Below, piece by piece: positions 49,172-59,116 of a stretch of DNA of 64,000 bases. Numbering within the stretch: position 1 is the first letter of the stretch; each line of letters starts with the position of its first letter. A program made the position numbers and the translations under genes. The notes under the pieces are model-generated. The model had not been told where the DNA came from, did no database searches, and saw only the letters and a program-made list of their open reading frames with translations. Source of the stretch: Rhizobium sp. Leaf262 (GTDB taxonomy: Bacteria > Pseudomonadota > Alphaproteobacteria > Rhizobiales > Rhizobiaceae); contig NZ_LMMM01000019.1 in the NCBI RefSeq assembly GCF_001422245.1, positions 173,501-237,500 on the forward strand, written 5' to 3'.

Positions 49172-52100
49172 TTACCGCCCCGGCCTGCCGGTCTTGCCCT
49201 TCGTGCGTCCCTTGCGCTTCTGCTCGCCGGGGTCTTCGTAAGAGCCGACGCCGACCTTGCCGCGTGCGATGGGTCGGGGGTCGTCCTTGCCTCCCGCTGC
49301 GCGTTCCGGCTGGCCTTCCAGCAGAGGCGAAACGCGCTTGCCGGGCTCGGTCGCTGGCTTTGCGGGGACGGCACCTTTGACGGGCTTTTCCGTGCGGCCC
49401 ACCGTCATTTCGTCGAGCGAGTTTTTGCGGAACAGGGGTTTTGCGGTATCGGTGCCAGGGCCCATGTTGTCGAGGCTGGGTTTGGCGAAGAGGGATTTGG
49501 AGGTACCGCCCTCGTGGTTCGAGACGGCCCCTTGGGCCTCCTCACCATGAGGGCTCATTGTCGCGTGGTCTTCATCATGAACGCTCCGAGCGGCACCGTT
49601 TTCTCCATGAAAACCACCGGCACCACGGTCCTCATCCTGAGGGCGGAGCCTCGAAGGATTGGCTTTACCCTTCTTGCCACCGCTCTCCAGCGACTTCGCC
49701 TCTTCCTTGGCGATGGGGTCGTCCATGGCGGCGAGTTCGGCGGCTTTGAGGCGTTTGATTTCGTCGCGCAGGCGGGCGGCCTTTTCGAAGTCGAGATCGG
49801 CGGCGGCGTCGCGCATGGATTTTTCCAGCGCGTTGAGGTGCGCCTGAAGATTGTTGCCGACCATGTGGCCGCCATCGGCAAAGCCCTTGCCGGATGCGCC
49901 TGAAATATCGGCGCGGACGTGGTCGCGCTCATAGACGCTGTCGAGAATATCCGAAATGCGGGCCTTGACTGATTCGGGCGTAATGCCGTGTTCGGTGTTG
50001 TAGGCCACCTGCTTTTCGCGGCGGCGGCTGGTTTCTTCCATCGCCCGCTTCATGGAGCCGGTGATGTTGTCCGCATAGAGAATGACCTTGCCATCGACGT
50101 TACGCGCCGCACGACCGATGGTCTGAATAAGCGACGTCTCCGAGCGCAAAAAACCTTCCTTGTCGGCATCGAGAATGGCGACGAAGCCGCATTCGGGAAT
50201 GTCGAGACCTTCGCGCAGCAGGTTGATGCCGACGAGCACGTCGAACGCGCCGAGGCGCAGGTCGCGGATGATTTCGATGCGTTCCAGCGTATCGATATCC
50301 GAGTGCATGTAGCGCACGCGCACGCCCTGTTCATGCAGATATTCGGTGAGGTCTTCGGCCATGCGCTTGGTCAGCACGGTGACGAGGGTTCGGTATCCGG
50401 CCTGCGCCGTTTCGCGGATTTCGCCCAGCACGTCATCCACCTGGCTGCGGGCGGAGCGGATTTCGACCGGCGGATCGATGAGGCCAGTGGGGCGGATGAC
50501 CTGTTCGGCAAAGACGCCGCCGGACTGTTCCATTTCCCAATTGCCGGGGGTGGCCGAGACGGCGACCGTTGGCGGGCGCATGGCATCCCATTCTTCGAAG
50601 CGCAGCGGGCGGTTGTCCATGCAGGACGGCAGGCGGAAGCCGTATTCGGCCAGTGTCGCCTTGCGCCTGAAGTCGCCCCGGTACATGCCGCCGATCTGGC
50701 TGACGGAGACGTGGCTCTCATCGATGAACAGCAGGGCGTTGTCGGGGATATATTCGAACAGGGTCGGCGGCGGCTCGCCGGGATTGCGGCCCGTCAGATA
50801 GCGCGAATAGTTCTCGATGCCCGCGCAGGAGCCGGTGGCCTCCAGCATTTCGATATCGTAACGCGTGCGCTGCTCCAGCCGTTGGGCTTCCAGCAGGCGT
50901 CCGGCCTTTTCCAGCTCGGCCAGGCGGCCTTTCAGCTCTTCCTTGATGGAGCGGATAGCGCCGTTCAGCGTGGGGCGCGGCGTGACATAGTGCGAGTTGG
51001 CGTAAATCTTGACCGATTGCAGATCGCCCGTCTTCTGGCCGGTGAGCGGATCGAATTCGGTGATCGAGTCGATCTCGTCTCCGAACATGGAGATGCGCCA
51101 GGCGGCATCTTCCAGGTGAGCGGGGAAGATTTCGATGGTATCGCCGCGCACGCGGAAGGAGCCACGCTGGAAATCCATATCGCGACGTTTATATTGCTGG
51201 GCCACGAGATCGGCCAGAAGCTGGCGCTGGTCCAGCCTGTCGCCAATGGCCATCTGGAAGGTCATGGCGGTGTAGGTTTCTACCGAGCCGATACCGTAGA
51301 TGCAGGAGACCGATGCGACGATGATGCAATCGTCCCGCTCCAGCAGCGAGCGGGTGGCGGAGTGGCGCATGCGGTCGATCTGTTCGTTGATCGAGGATTC
51401 CTTCTCGATGAAGGTATCCGAGCGCGGCACATAGGCTTCCGGCTGATAATAATCGTAATAGGAGACGAAATATTCCACCGCATTGTCGGGGAAGAAGTTT
51501 TTGAACTCCGAATAGAGCTGCGCCGCCAGCGTCTTGTTGGGCGCGAGAATGACGGCCGGGCGCTGGGTGGCCTCGATGACCTTGGCCATCGTGAAGGTCT
51601 TGCCCGAGCCGGTGACGCCGAGCAGAACCTGGCTGCGTTCGCCGGAATTGATGCCTTCAACCAGATCCTTGATCGCGGTGGGCTGGTCACCTGCCGGTTC
51701 GAAATCCGAGGCCATGCGGATGGTGATGCCGCCTTCGGATTTGGGAGGACGGGCAGGGCGGTGCGGCGTCCACATCTTGCCGTCCTTGAAGAGCGGATTG
51801 CCGCTTTCGATCAGCGCCGACAACGCCTCGACGGTTGCCGTTACCGCGCCGGTGGCGAGGTTTTCGGCATCCTCGAGGCTGACATCCATGCCCGCGACGG
51901 GATTGAGACCTGCGGCCGCACGGGTCTTCGGATCGTTGGAGGCACCGATGGACACGCCGCGCGAGGTCTTCTGGGCGGTGGCCTTCTTGTTGACGCTGCC
52001 GCCGCTCTTGGCCTTCTCGGCTTCCTCGATGGCTTGTTTGCGCGCCTCGATCTCGATCTTCTTGCGGTGCTTGCCCGCTTTCGACGCGACCTCGCGCTGG

Positions 52101-52258
52101 GTCTCCACCGAAGACGCCTCAGCCTCGGCCTCCAGCTGCTTCACCCAATCGGAAACGCTGCCGGAGAGCGGCGCGCCCTCAAAAGGAGCTTGCGGCATTT
52201 CTGCGAAGCCATCGGAGCGGGAGGTTTTGTCGGAGGGTTTTTTCGGTGATCTTGCCAT
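49172..52258 (-). CDS. uvrB: Excinuclease ABC subunit B with long N- and C-terminal extensions
   Basis: 1028 residues against about 670 in E. coli. A charged N-terminal extension (about 1-180, with a Glu/Lys helical stretch at 40-85) precedes the helicase core: Walker A GVTGSGKT at 214-221, the beta-hairpin [12 protein letters not shown], and helicase motifs [12 protein letters not shown] and QTIGRAARN. The UVR motif that binds UvrC ([18 protein letters not shown]) lies near 820-837. A low-complexity tail of about 190 residues follows, basic at the end ([15 protein letters not shown]). Part of that tail is translated from a palindromic repeat (see 49507-49662). Long tails are usual in rhizobial UvrB. 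Confidence 0.96.
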   Translation of the reverse strand: MARSPKKPSDKTSRSDGFAEMPQAPFEGAPLSGSVSDWVKQLEAEAEASSVETQREVASKAGKHRKKIEIEARKQAIEEAEKAKSGGSVNKKATAQKTSRGVSIGASNDPKTRAAAGLNPVAGMDVSLEDAENLATGAVTATVEALSALIESGNPLFKDGKMWTPHRPARPPKSEGGITIRMASDFEPAGDQPTAIKDLVEGINSGERSQVLLGVTGSGKTFTMAKVIEATQRPAVILAPNKTLAAQLYSEFKNFFPDNAVEYFVSYYDYYQPEAYVPRSDTFIEKESSINEQIDRMRHSATRSLLERDDCIIVASVSCIYGIGSVETYTAMTFQMAIGDRLDQRQLLADLVAQQYKRRDMDFQRGSFRVRGDTIEIFPAHLEDAAWRISMFGDEIDSITEFDPLTGQKTGDLQSVKIYANSHYVTPRPTLNGAIRSIKEELKGRLAELEKAGRLLEAQRLEQRTRYDIEMLEATGSCAGIENYSRYLTGRNPGEPPPTLFEYIPDNALLFIDESHVSVSQIGGMYRGDFRRKATLAEYGFRLPSCMDNRPLRFEEWDAMRPPTVAVSATPGNWEMEQSGGVFAEQVIRPTGLIDPPVEIRSARSQVDDVLGEIRETAQAGYRTLVTVLTKRMAEDLTEYLHEQGVRVRYMHSDIDTLERIEIIRDLRLGAFDVLVGINLLREGLDIPECGFVAILDADKEGFLRSETSLIQTIGRAARNVDGKVILYADNITGSMKRAMEETSRRREKQVAYNTEHGITPESVKARISDILDSVYERDHVRADISGASGKGFADGGHMVGNNLQAHLNALEKSMRDAAADLDFEKAARLRDEIKRLKAAELAAMDDPIAKEEAKSLESGGKKGKANPSRLRPQDEDRGAGGFHGENGAARSVHDEDHATMSPHGEEAQGAVSNHEGGTSKSLFAKPSLDNMGPGTDTAKPLFRKNSLDEMTVGRTEKPVKGAVPAKPATEPGKRVSPLLEGQPERAAGGKDDPRPIARGKVGVGSYEDPGEQKRKGRTKGKTGRPGR
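49507..49662. repeat. Palindromic repeat element inside uvrB, read in frame
   Basis: Two imperfect hairpins bound the segment. One is at 49509-49553, with CCCTC/GAGGG ends and a GGCCC-N3-GGGCC core. The other is at 49634-49659, ATCCTGAGG paired with CCTCGAAGGAT. The second has the CCTTCGAGG...CCTCAGGATGAG form of widespread rhizobial intergenic repeats. Translated, the segment gives about 52 Gly/His/Asp/Glu-rich residues (about 866-917), unlike the rest of UvrB. Confidence 0.6.
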
Positions 52259-52508
52259 GGTCGGAATATGGAGGGAGTCCTGTTGAAAGTGAAGGGGCGG
52301 GGTTTAAAAAATGAGTACAAACAGGAAACGTTCTGCGCGCTGGAACCTCTTTCGATGTCTTGCGTTCTTCACGCGCTCTCACCATCCGGTAAAGGGCGCG
52401 TCAAAAATCCTGTTCCCGTTTGCTGCGTCCTGCGCTAAGCAATACGCCGCAAGCCGGAACAGGTTCCCCTCTTGCACGATTATTCCCTCCCATTTTCAAA
52501 GGTCTGTC

Positions 52509-52862
52509 ATGCCTTTTTCCATAACCCCTGCGCACATCTGGCCGGTTGTCATGTTGATTGCCTCGAATGTCTTCATGACTTTCGCATGGTATGGACACCT
52601 CAAGCACAAGGGCAGCGTGCTATTCTTCGCGATCTTGACGAGTTGGGGCATCGCTTTCTTCGAATACTGCCTTGCCGTGCCCGCCAACCGCCTGGGCTCC
52701 GAGGTCTACTCGACGGCGCAGTTGAAGACGATGCAGGAAGTGATTACGCTCACCGTGTTCGCGCTGTTTTCGGTGTTCTGGCTGAAGGAAAGCCTGACGA
52801 TCAACCACGTGATCGGCTTTGCGCTGATCGCCTTCGGCGCGTCGTTTCTGTTCCGGTCCTAA
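52509..52862 (+). CDS. DMT-type small membrane protein (DUF486 family)
   Basis: 117 residues with four membrane helices. ASNVFMTFAWYGHLKH, SWGIAFFEYCLAVPANR and TVFALFSVFWLKESLTINHVIGFALI match the DUF486 family of the drug/metabolite transporter clan. The substrate is unknown. AAGG lies 8 nt before the ATG; the frame is open upstream without conserved sequence. The 250 bp between uvrB and this gene contains only an 8-bp inverted repeat, CCTGTTCC/GGAACAGG (52409-52416, 52456-52463). Confidence 0.85.
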   Translation: MPFSITPAHIWPVVMLIASNVFMTFAWYGHLKHKGSVLFFAILTSWGIAFFEYCLAVPANRLGSEVYSTAQLKTMQEVITLTVFALFSVFWLKESLTINHVIGFALIAFGASFLFRS

Positions 52863-52878
52863 CGGGAGGACTTCAACA

Positions 52879-53688
52879 TTGCATATCACGTCTGTTACGG
52901 CGGTTCTCGCCACCGCGATAGCCCTCTCTATTGTCGGTCCGTCACTGGCCAAAGAGACGGACCCGCGCATATCTGCTGCTTTTGGACCGCAAGTCGCCGC
53001 TTGCTGGAGCATGCCGAGCGAGACTTCGGTGGTGCATCCTATTCTTAAGGCCGAACTCAACAGGGACGGATCGGTCAAGGCCGTGTCTGTGGCCAATCAC
53101 TCGGAAGAGCCGGTGTTCAAAGTCTACGCGGAGACGGCACGAAGAGCTGTCTTGCGCTGCTCTCCCTACGACTTGTCCGCCTTTGCGGATAAGTATGAGG
53201 ACTGGCGGGAACTGACCCTGAATTTCGAGGCGAATACCGATCTGGGCCCGCCCAAATGGCAGAACAAGGCCACCGGCGCGACCTCGCTTCTTCCGAATTT
53301 CACGAGCGGCGGTAGAGTTGGAAGCGGCCTGACGCAGCAGGTAACCTCATGGGATGGCCGGGACGTGATGGTGATGTTCATGTGCGTTCCGAAGGAAAAG
53401 CCTGATGGCTTTGCCATTGGCGTCGATTTCGGTGTGGGCCGGGATCAGACCAAAGCGCAGCGCGTCACGATGATGTACGGTGAGACCACAGATAAGAGAA
53501 AATATCAGCGTATAGCTGAATATGTCGGTTTCGAAGGAAAAGAAGCTGCAGACCACCTGAGGCGCATGGCCGACGCAAAGGGTTATCTGGAATTCGCCGG
53601 TGAGAACGGCCATTCCGCCCTCTTCAGGTTCGATGACATGAAGAACGAGTATCGCAAGTTTCTGGACCTCTGCGGTCTGGATGGCTGA
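52879..53688 (+). CDS. Periplasmic protein with TolA/TonB C-terminal-like domain, TTG start
   Basis: 269 residues. The start is TTG at 52879, fixed by GGGAGGA at 52864-52870 and by the signal peptide that follows (cleavage after SLA, about 24). Residues about 35-115 (ACWSMPSE...VHPILKAELNRDGSVKAV...AVLRCSPY...YEDWRELTLNFEA) match the TolA C-terminal/TonB-like domain seen in rhizobial proteins, with two Cys residues in the usual places. The C-terminal 150 residues were not recognised. An envelope role is inferred. It sits 16 bp after the DMT gene. Confidence 0.72.
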   Translation: MHITSVTAVLATAIALSIVGPSLAKETDPRISAAFGPQVAACWSMPSETSVVHPILKAELNRDGSVKAVSVANHSEEPVFKVYAETARRAVLRCSPYDLSAFADKYEDWRELTLNFEANTDLGPPKWQNKATGATSLLPNFTSGGRVGSGLTQQVTSWDGRDVMVMFMCVPKEKPDGFAIGVDFGVGRDQTKAQRVTMMYGETTDKRKYQRIAEYVGFEGKEAADHLRRMADAKGYLEFAGENGHSALFRFDDMKNEYRKFLDLCGLDG

Positions 53689-53711
53689 TCGGTTCGGTGA
53701 AGGAAGATCGC

Positions 53712-54173
53712 ATGATAATCAGGCCAGCAACAGCGGATGATGCCGAAGGCATGGCGACCGTGCAAAACGAGATATTTGCAGCCGGTCTGCGCTCTGCGCC
53801 GACTGACCAAGACACGGTCATGAACCACTACATTGCCAATCACCATCGCATCCAGTGCGTCGTCGCTGTTGATGACGATGGCGGTCTTCTGGGCTTTCAG
53901 TCGCTGCAACTGTCGACAGGGGATAATCCTTACGGCATTGCAAAAGGCTGGGGCATCATTGGAACGCACGTCAGCCCGAGGGCGGCAAGGCGTGGCGTTG
54001 GCTCGGCACTGTTTCGTGCCACGCTTGCGGCTGCACAGGACCACGGTTTGCGGGATATCGATGCCAGCATCGGAGCGGACAATGCGTTGGGCCAGGCATA
54101 TTACGAGGCGATCGGATTTCGGACGTACCGAACGACGCACGACCGGGTGTGCAAGCGATATGAGGTCGCTTGA
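53712..54173 (+). CDS. GNAT family N-acetyltransferase
   Basis: 153 residues. The acetyl-CoA motif is VSPRAARRGVGSALF (about 87-101). The N-terminal MIIRPATADDAEGMATV and the closing NALGQAYYEAIGFRTY are also typical. The substrate is unknown; small-molecule GNATs often detoxify amines. AAGGAAG upstream of the ATG at 53712 supports this start over a GTG at 53697. It may be co-transcribed with the gene 23 bp upstream. Confidence 0.88.
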   Translation: MIIRPATADDAEGMATVQNEIFAAGLRSAPTDQDTVMNHYIANHHRIQCVVAVDDDGGLLGFQSLQLSTGDNPYGIAKGWGIIGTHVSPRAARRGVGSALFRATLAAAQDHGLRDIDASIGADNALGQAYYEAIGFRTYRTTHDRVCKRYEVA

Positions 54174-54291
54174 ACCACGGTCGTCGTCTGTGCCGAGATA
54201 GGTGTTTCTCGAACACGTAGCTTCAGGAGCGTAACCGGCTTTGGATTTGAATGCCGCGTCTCGACCCGGACGAATCCGGGCCGTGACCTGA

Positions 54292-55710
54292 TCATGTTGC
54301 GCGTCGTTCTCTGACGCGCATGTAGAGCCAATCCAGCACCAACATCATCACCAGACTCATGCCGACCAGCGGAAAGATTATACCGCCGATGCCAAGAATA
54401 GCTGCCAGCCCGTAAAGAGTGCGTTTCCTCTGCGGCATGGGTGGTATGCCCATTGAGCCCTTGGGGCGGCGTTTCCACCACATGATGCCGCCTGAAATGG
54501 CGAGCAGGACGATACCAAGGCAGGCGAGGGCAAGGACGATCTGGTTGGCGCGACCGTATTCCTGGCCCATGTGAACATTGATGCCCCATTCCAAGCCCTT
54601 GCCGAGCGGGCCGTAATCGGCATAGCTCATGTCGATCAGGGGTTCGCCGCTATATTGGTCCAGATGCACGACGCGCTGCTTCGCCAGATCGTCCGGGTAG
54701 ACGGAGCCGCTGTAAACACCGGTCGGCGTGGTCGGAAGGGCAACGGTGTAGCCGGGCTGGAGGCCAAGCGCATTGAAGCGGGCCACGGCCTTGTCGATGC
54801 CGATCGGTGGCGTGGACGATTGGTTGTCCATCGGAGCCATGGTGTCGCCCATATCCATATGCTGACCGTGGTCATGAGTGCTGGATTGCGGTATCTGCGC
54901 CTGCTCCAGCGACCACGACGTTTTGGCCACATCGTTCAGATGCTGCCCTGACATGGGAACGTCCACCCGCACGCCGGCTGGATAGCCAAAATTGTTGCCA
55001 TTGGCCCATTCGTTGACCTTGGCGCCCCAGACGCCGGACCACGGCATGCCGGTGATGGCAAGAAAGACGATGAAGAAGCCGACGAAGATGCCCGTCACGG
55101 CATGGGTGTCGCGCCAGAAGACGCGCTTTTTCGGCGTGCCGCGCACGGTAATGACACCGCCTGTCTGCTGGCGTGGCCACCACAGGTAGATCCCCGTAGC
55201 AACGAGAAGGATGGACCAGCCCGCCGCGATTTCGATGAAATAACGGGCGAATGTCCCGAAATATTTCAGGCTGTGGATGTAACGTATGGTCCACATGACG
55301 GTGCCCCGGTCCGGCAGGGAGCCAAGAGCCTGACCCGTGTAAGTATTGACGTAAACGGCGCGTTTGCCATCTGCCGTGTTGACTGTGATTTCCGTTGAAG
55401 CGCCAGGGTCGGTCGCTGTCGTGTATTTGACGGCAGTGCCGGGCACCGCTGCCAGTGCTGATGCGACAATGGCGGACGGGCTGGCGGGTGAGGCAGTCTG
55501 CTGCGCCTCGATCCGCTTCAGATCGGCATGGATGATGCCGTCTATTTCATCCTTGAATAGATATAGTGCGCCAGTAATGGCCAGCGAAATCATGAAGGGA
55601 AGAACGAAAAGGCCTGCGTAGAAATGCCAGCGCCAGACGGCGCGATAAAGATTGATGGAAGACGATTGCGCAGGTGCGCGCTCTCGTTCGTAAGAGGTTG
55701 TCACGGACAT
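54292..55710 (-). CDS. PepSY-associated TM protein with His/Met-rich insert
   Basis: 472 residues. Four membrane helices in the PiuB/PepSY_TM arrangement are visible (about 25-50, 145-170, 195-220, 390-415), with a PepSY-type periplasmic domain (VNTYTGQALGSLPDRGTVMWTIRYIHSLKYFG) and another near YSGSVYPDD. Several membrane His residues could bind heme. The loop HDHGQHMDMGDTMAPM (about 275-292) is a striking metal-ligand cluster, Met/His as in copper proteins. GGAGA before the ATG at 55710 sets the start. It is downstream of and likely co-transcribed with the DUF2946 gene. Confidence 0.82.
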   Translation of the reverse strand: MSVTTSYERERAPAQSSSINLYRAVWRWHFYAGLFVLPFMISLAITGALYLFKDEIDGIIHADLKRIEAQQTASPASPSAIVASALAAVPGTAVKYTTATDPGASTEITVNTADGKRAVYVNTYTGQALGSLPDRGTVMWTIRYIHSLKYFGTFARYFIEIAAGWSILLVATGIYLWWPRQQTGGVITVRGTPKKRVFWRDTHAVTGIFVGFFIVFLAITGMPWSGVWGAKVNEWANGNNFGYPAGVRVDVPMSGQHLNDVAKTSWSLEQAQIPQSSTHDHGQHMDMGDTMAPMDNQSSTPPIGIDKAVARFNALGLQPGYTVALPTTPTGVYSGSVYPDDLAKQRVVHLDQYSGEPLIDMSYADYGPLGKGLEWGINVHMGQEYGRANQIVLALACLGIVLLAISGGIMWWKRRPKGSMGIPPMPQRKRTLYGLAAILGIGGIIFPLVGMSLVMMLVLDWLYMRVRERRAT

Positions 55711-55793
55711 GAGATGTCTCCGCAAGGAAGATGAGGGATAGCGACCGACCAGTATTGCGCTTTGCGCAGTGCTGCTTCGGGCCGTGTTGTTTC

Positions 55794-56198
55794 TCAGCTT
55801 TGCGGACTGGCGGGCGGGCCGCGGGGTTGCGATTCCCGGTTGATCGTCCTGTGCGGGCTTGTCGTGCCGGCATGGAAGAATCTGATTTCAACGTTCGGTG
55901 CTTCACGTCCGACCAGTTCGGTCGGGGTGACCAGAAGTGCTGCAGCGGATGTCGATGCAAGGCGGCAAAGGGTCCCGCAACAGTCATTGGCCTTTTGGGG
56001 CGCGGGGTTTTGTTTCCCGGCGGCACCATCCGGCGCGTGACTGGAACAGATGATGCCATCCGCCTGCAGCGCCATGGCCGCCATACTGCCATGGGCGACG
56101 CCATTGGCCAGGCCCTGAAGCAAAAACAGCAAAAGTGCCAGCAGTGCCACAGCACTTGCCGAACTTTGATCCTGCATGATTTTGCGAATGAACCTCAT
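55794..56198 (-). CDS. DUF2946-like Cys-containing membrane/periplasmic protein
   Basis: 134 residues from the ATG at 56198, or 127 from the ATG at 56177; neither has a clear Shine-Dalgarno. One N-terminal hydrophobic helix is followed by a conserved-looking Cys pattern (GIICSSH ... DCCGTLCRLA). This fits DUF2946, small proteins commonly found with copper or iron uptake and PepSY genes. A role in metal handling with the PepSY protein 83 bp downstream is inferred from context. Confidence 0.65.
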   Translation of the reverse strand: MRFIRKIMQDQSSASAVALLALLLFLLQGLANGVAHGSMAAMALQADGIICSSHAPDGAAGKQNPAPQKANDCCGTLCRLASTSAAALLVTPTELVGREAPNVEIRFFHAGTTSPHRTINRESQPRGPPASPQS

Positions 56199-56354
56199 GC
56201 CGGTGGAGTGCCACAGTTTCTCCGCATTGTCACTGCGTCAGAGTGGCCGAATTACAAATTGTCCATGTCGGAAAAACGCCACGATCCCGCAACTTTTTTG
56301 CCGGAATTCATTGAGATTCTTTCCAGCATCTTCATGTTGGCAGGAGTGGCTGGA

Positions 56355-57890
56355 ATGGCTCCTTTTTCTCCAACGATGGCGGCGATCCGCTATGGTTACG
56401 GGCTCTCGCCCGGCCAGGTCATGACCCGGAATGCAGACGATCTGCTGGTGCAGCTTGCCGATGCGCCGCTGAAGGAAACGGTCTTCCCGGTGGGCGGCCC
56501 GTTTGAAGCACGGCAGCGATCCGACGACCTGGCAGACCGGCTGATCGCGACGAGTGCCCGCAACAATGGCGGCGAACTCGATCGCGACGGTCGCAAGATC
56601 ATACAGCAGAAAGCCGAGCAGAGTTTTCAACGCGACAGCATGGCACGGGTCATGCAGGCGGTTTTCTCGCCTTACGGATTTCACGAAAGGCTGGCGTCTT
56701 TCTGGAGCGATCATTTTTCCGTCAATGCCCGCAAGGCGGTGCCGATGCGGCTCATCACCCCACTCTACGAGGTTGAGGCGATACGTCCACATCTGGCCGG
56801 ATCGTTTCGTGACCTGCTGCAGGCGGCGGTGCTGCACCCGGCGATGCTGATCTATCTGGATCAAAACCGCTCCGCCGGTCCGCAATCGGCAGCAGCCGAA
56901 AAAAACAAAAAGGGCCTGAACGAAAATCTCGGACGCGAATTGCTGGAGCTTCACACCATGGGGGCCGGCAGCGGCTACACCCAGAGCGATGTCAAATCCG
57001 CAGCGCTGGTGTTAACCGGCATGACCGTGGACGACCGCAACGAAATGCTGTTTCGGCCCGGCATGGCGGAGCCAGGGCGGATCAAGGTGCTGGGTGTTTC
57101 CTACGGTGGAAACAAGCGCACTGCCGATGACTGTCTTGATATGCTGGACGATCTGGCGACACGACAAGAAACGGCGGTGCACGTTTGCCGAAAGCTGGCG
57201 GCGCATTTCATCGCTGACGAGCCGCCACCCGATGTGATGACTGCGATGGTGGAGGAATGGAAGGCGAGCAAGGGCCATCTCATCAAGGTCTATGCCGCCA
57301 TGCTTGATCATCCTCAGGCTTGGGAAGAGCCAAACCGGAAGATGAAGCTGCCTTTCGACTACGTCGTTTCCGGTCTGCGCGCCTTCGGGGTCTCTCAGAA
57401 AAACTGGCGAGATCGATTGTCTCCGGATGGTGACGAAGATGGCGCTCCGATGGCATCGACACCGCCCCCCGCCATGAAGGGCGAGGAAGGGGCCGGCATG
57501 AAGGCGGACGGTGATCAGATGACGATGACCAATGATACCAAGCCGGCCACCGAACCCATGCAGAAACCGAAGCCCAAGCAGAGCCTCGCTCGTGCCCTTA
57601 CGCTCGCCGCTCTGCGGCGGATGGGTCAACCGGTTTGGCAACCACCGAGCCCCGCCGGGTTCGAAGAGGGGGTGGCGTCATGGCTTTCTCCCAGCCAGAT
57701 GAGCGAACGCATCTTATGGGCGCGAAAAGCATCGGAGTCACTGGGCGGTGATATGGAGCCGAAACGGCTTTTGGAAGTCGCGATGGCCGATATGGCGCGG
57801 GACGATACCATTCGCGTCGTCAGCCAGGCCCCAAGCCGGGTTAGTGGCATGACGCTGGCGCTGTCTTCGCCCGAATTCAACAGGAGATAG
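56355..57890 (+). CDS. DUF1800 family protein
   Basis: 511 residues from the ATG at 56355, supported by AGGAG at 56342-56346; the frame is open much further upstream without conservation. Family blocks: MAAIRYGYGLSPGQ at the N-terminus, SPYGFHERLASFWSDHFSVNA, LRELLELHT-type NLGRELLELHTMGAGSGYTQ, and LDMLDDLATRQETAVHVCRKLAAHFIADEPP. A Met/Lys-rich low-complexity stretch near 365-420 is unusual. No signal peptide was seen. The function of the family is unknown, but it is regularly paired with a DUF1501 gene, as here. Confidence 0.85.
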   Translation: MAPFSPTMAAIRYGYGLSPGQVMTRNADDLLVQLADAPLKETVFPVGGPFEARQRSDDLADRLIATSARNNGGELDRDGRKIIQQKAEQSFQRDSMARVMQAVFSPYGFHERLASFWSDHFSVNARKAVPMRLITPLYEVEAIRPHLAGSFRDLLQAAVLHPAMLIYLDQNRSAGPQSAAAEKNKKGLNENLGRELLELHTMGAGSGYTQSDVKSAALVLTGMTVDDRNEMLFRPGMAEPGRIKVLGVSYGGNKRTADDCLDMLDDLATRQETAVHVCRKLAAHFIADEPPPDVMTAMVEEWKASKGHLIKVYAAMLDHPQAWEEPNRKMKLPFDYVVSGLRAFGVSQKNWRDRLSPDGDEDGAPMASTPPPAMKGEEGAGMKADGDQMTMTNDTKPATEPMQKPKPKQSLARALTLAALRRMGQPVWQPPSPAGFEEGVASWLSPSQMSERILWARKASESLGGDMEPKRLLEVAMADMARDDTIRVVSQAPSRVSGMTLALSSPEFNRR

Positions 57891-57895
57891 GATCA

Positions 57896-59077
57896 ATGGC
57901 CTTCTCACAAGACATGCTCATAAGCCGCCGCAGCTTTCTCGCCACGGCCTGCTGCGCTGCCGCAGTGCCGATGTTTTCGCCTGTCAGCTTCGCCGCGATG
58001 CCGGGCGACAACCGGTTCGTCACGATCGTTCTGCGTGGGGCGATGGATGGTCTCGATCTGGTGCAGCCCTACGGAGACGCCGCATTCGCCGGTTTTCGTC
58101 CAACTCTGGCGCTGACGCCGGAAAGCGGACTGATCGACCTCGACGGACATTTCGGCCTCAATCCGGCCGCTCAGCCCTTGATGCCGCTCTGGCAGGCCAA
58201 GGAACTTGCTTTCGTGCACGCCGTGTCCACACCCTATCGCGATCAGCGCAGTCACTTCGACGGGCAGGATATGCTGGAAAGCGGGGCCGAGCATGTGCAC
58301 GGCGAACGCACCGGCTGGCTGAACCGGGCATTGTCCTCCATTCCTCGATCCGAAGATCGCAAGGCCATCGATATCAACACGTCGATGGAGTTGATTTTGT
58401 CGGGACCAAACGAGGCCGATGTCTGGGCCTCGACATCCAATATGACCATGGGTGCGGACGATGTCGCCTTTTTCAAACGCCTCTATGCCAACGACGCGGA
58501 CTTCAACCGTGTCCTGATCGAAGCACTTCGTACCGACATGTCCGCCGAACAACTGTTTCAGGATGAAAAGCGCGGGCAGGGTATTCGCGACGTTGCCAAA
58601 CTGGCGGGCGGGCTGTTGCGCGAGGATTACCGTATCGCCAGTTTTTCCGTCGATGGCTGGGACACGCACGCTGGGCAGAAAAGCCAGTTTGCCCGCACGG
58701 TCAAGGATTTGACCATCGCGCTGACGACGCTGAAGGACGCACTCGGGCCGGATGTCTGGAAAAAAACCGTCGTTCTCGCCATGACAGAATTTGGGCGCAC
58801 GGTTCGTGAAAACGGTACGGGCGGCACAGACCATGGCACGGGAGGTGCCGCGATTCTGGCGGGCGGCGGTATCGATGGTGGTCGTGTGCTCGGCAACTGG
58901 CCCGGACTGGACGAGGGGAAGCTGCTGGATGACCGCGACCTGAACCCGACTGGCGATGTTCGCGAACTCGCAGCTGCCATGTTGTACCGGCAGTTCGACG
59001 TGGGCAGCGAAGCGCTGACCAACGGCGTGTTTCCAGGGTTGAGCTTCGACAGGTCTTCAGCGTTTCTAAAAGTGTGA
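57896..59077 (+). CDS. DUF1501 family protein, Tat-exported
   Basis: 393 residues. A twin-arginine signal SRRSFLATACCAAAVPMF predicts export of a folded, possibly metal-binding protein. The body has VLRGAMDGLDLVQPYGD, YRDQRSHFDGQDMLESG, SVDGWDTHAGQ and TEFGRTVRENGTGGTDHGTGG. These His/Asp-rich motifs resemble the alkaline-phosphatase/sulfatase metal site of the DUF1501 family. It starts 5 bp after the DUF1800 gene, one transcript. The function is unknown. Confidence 0.87.
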   Translation: MAFSQDMLISRRSFLATACCAAAVPMFSPVSFAAMPGDNRFVTIVLRGAMDGLDLVQPYGDAAFAGFRPTLALTPESGLIDLDGHFGLNPAAQPLMPLWQAKELAFVHAVSTPYRDQRSHFDGQDMLESGAEHVHGERTGWLNRALSSIPRSEDRKAIDINTSMELILSGPNEADVWASTSNMTMGADDVAFFKRLYANDADFNRVLIEALRTDMSAEQLFQDEKRGQGIRDVAKLAGGLLREDYRIASFSVDGWDTHAGQKSQFARTVKDLTIALTTLKDALGPDVWKKTVVLAMTEFGRTVRENGTGGTDHGTGGAAILAGGGIDGGRVLGNWPGLDEGKLLDDRDLNPTGDVRELAAAMLYRQFDVGSEALTNGVFPGLSFDRSSAFLKV

Positions 59078-59116
59078 GAACGAGCGCCGCGGCATGTTGT
59101 CGGGCGCTCGCTCGGT

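Noticed and set aside
49988..52249. 753-codon open frame antisense to uvrB
   Set aside because: Composition is an image of the GC-rich codon use of uvrB. It has no recognisable domain, and the uvrB frame is certain.
55731..56354. N-terminal extension of the DUF1800 gene by about 208 codons
   Set aside because: Antisense to the DUF2946 gene, not DUF1800-like, and AGGAG marks the ATG at 56355.
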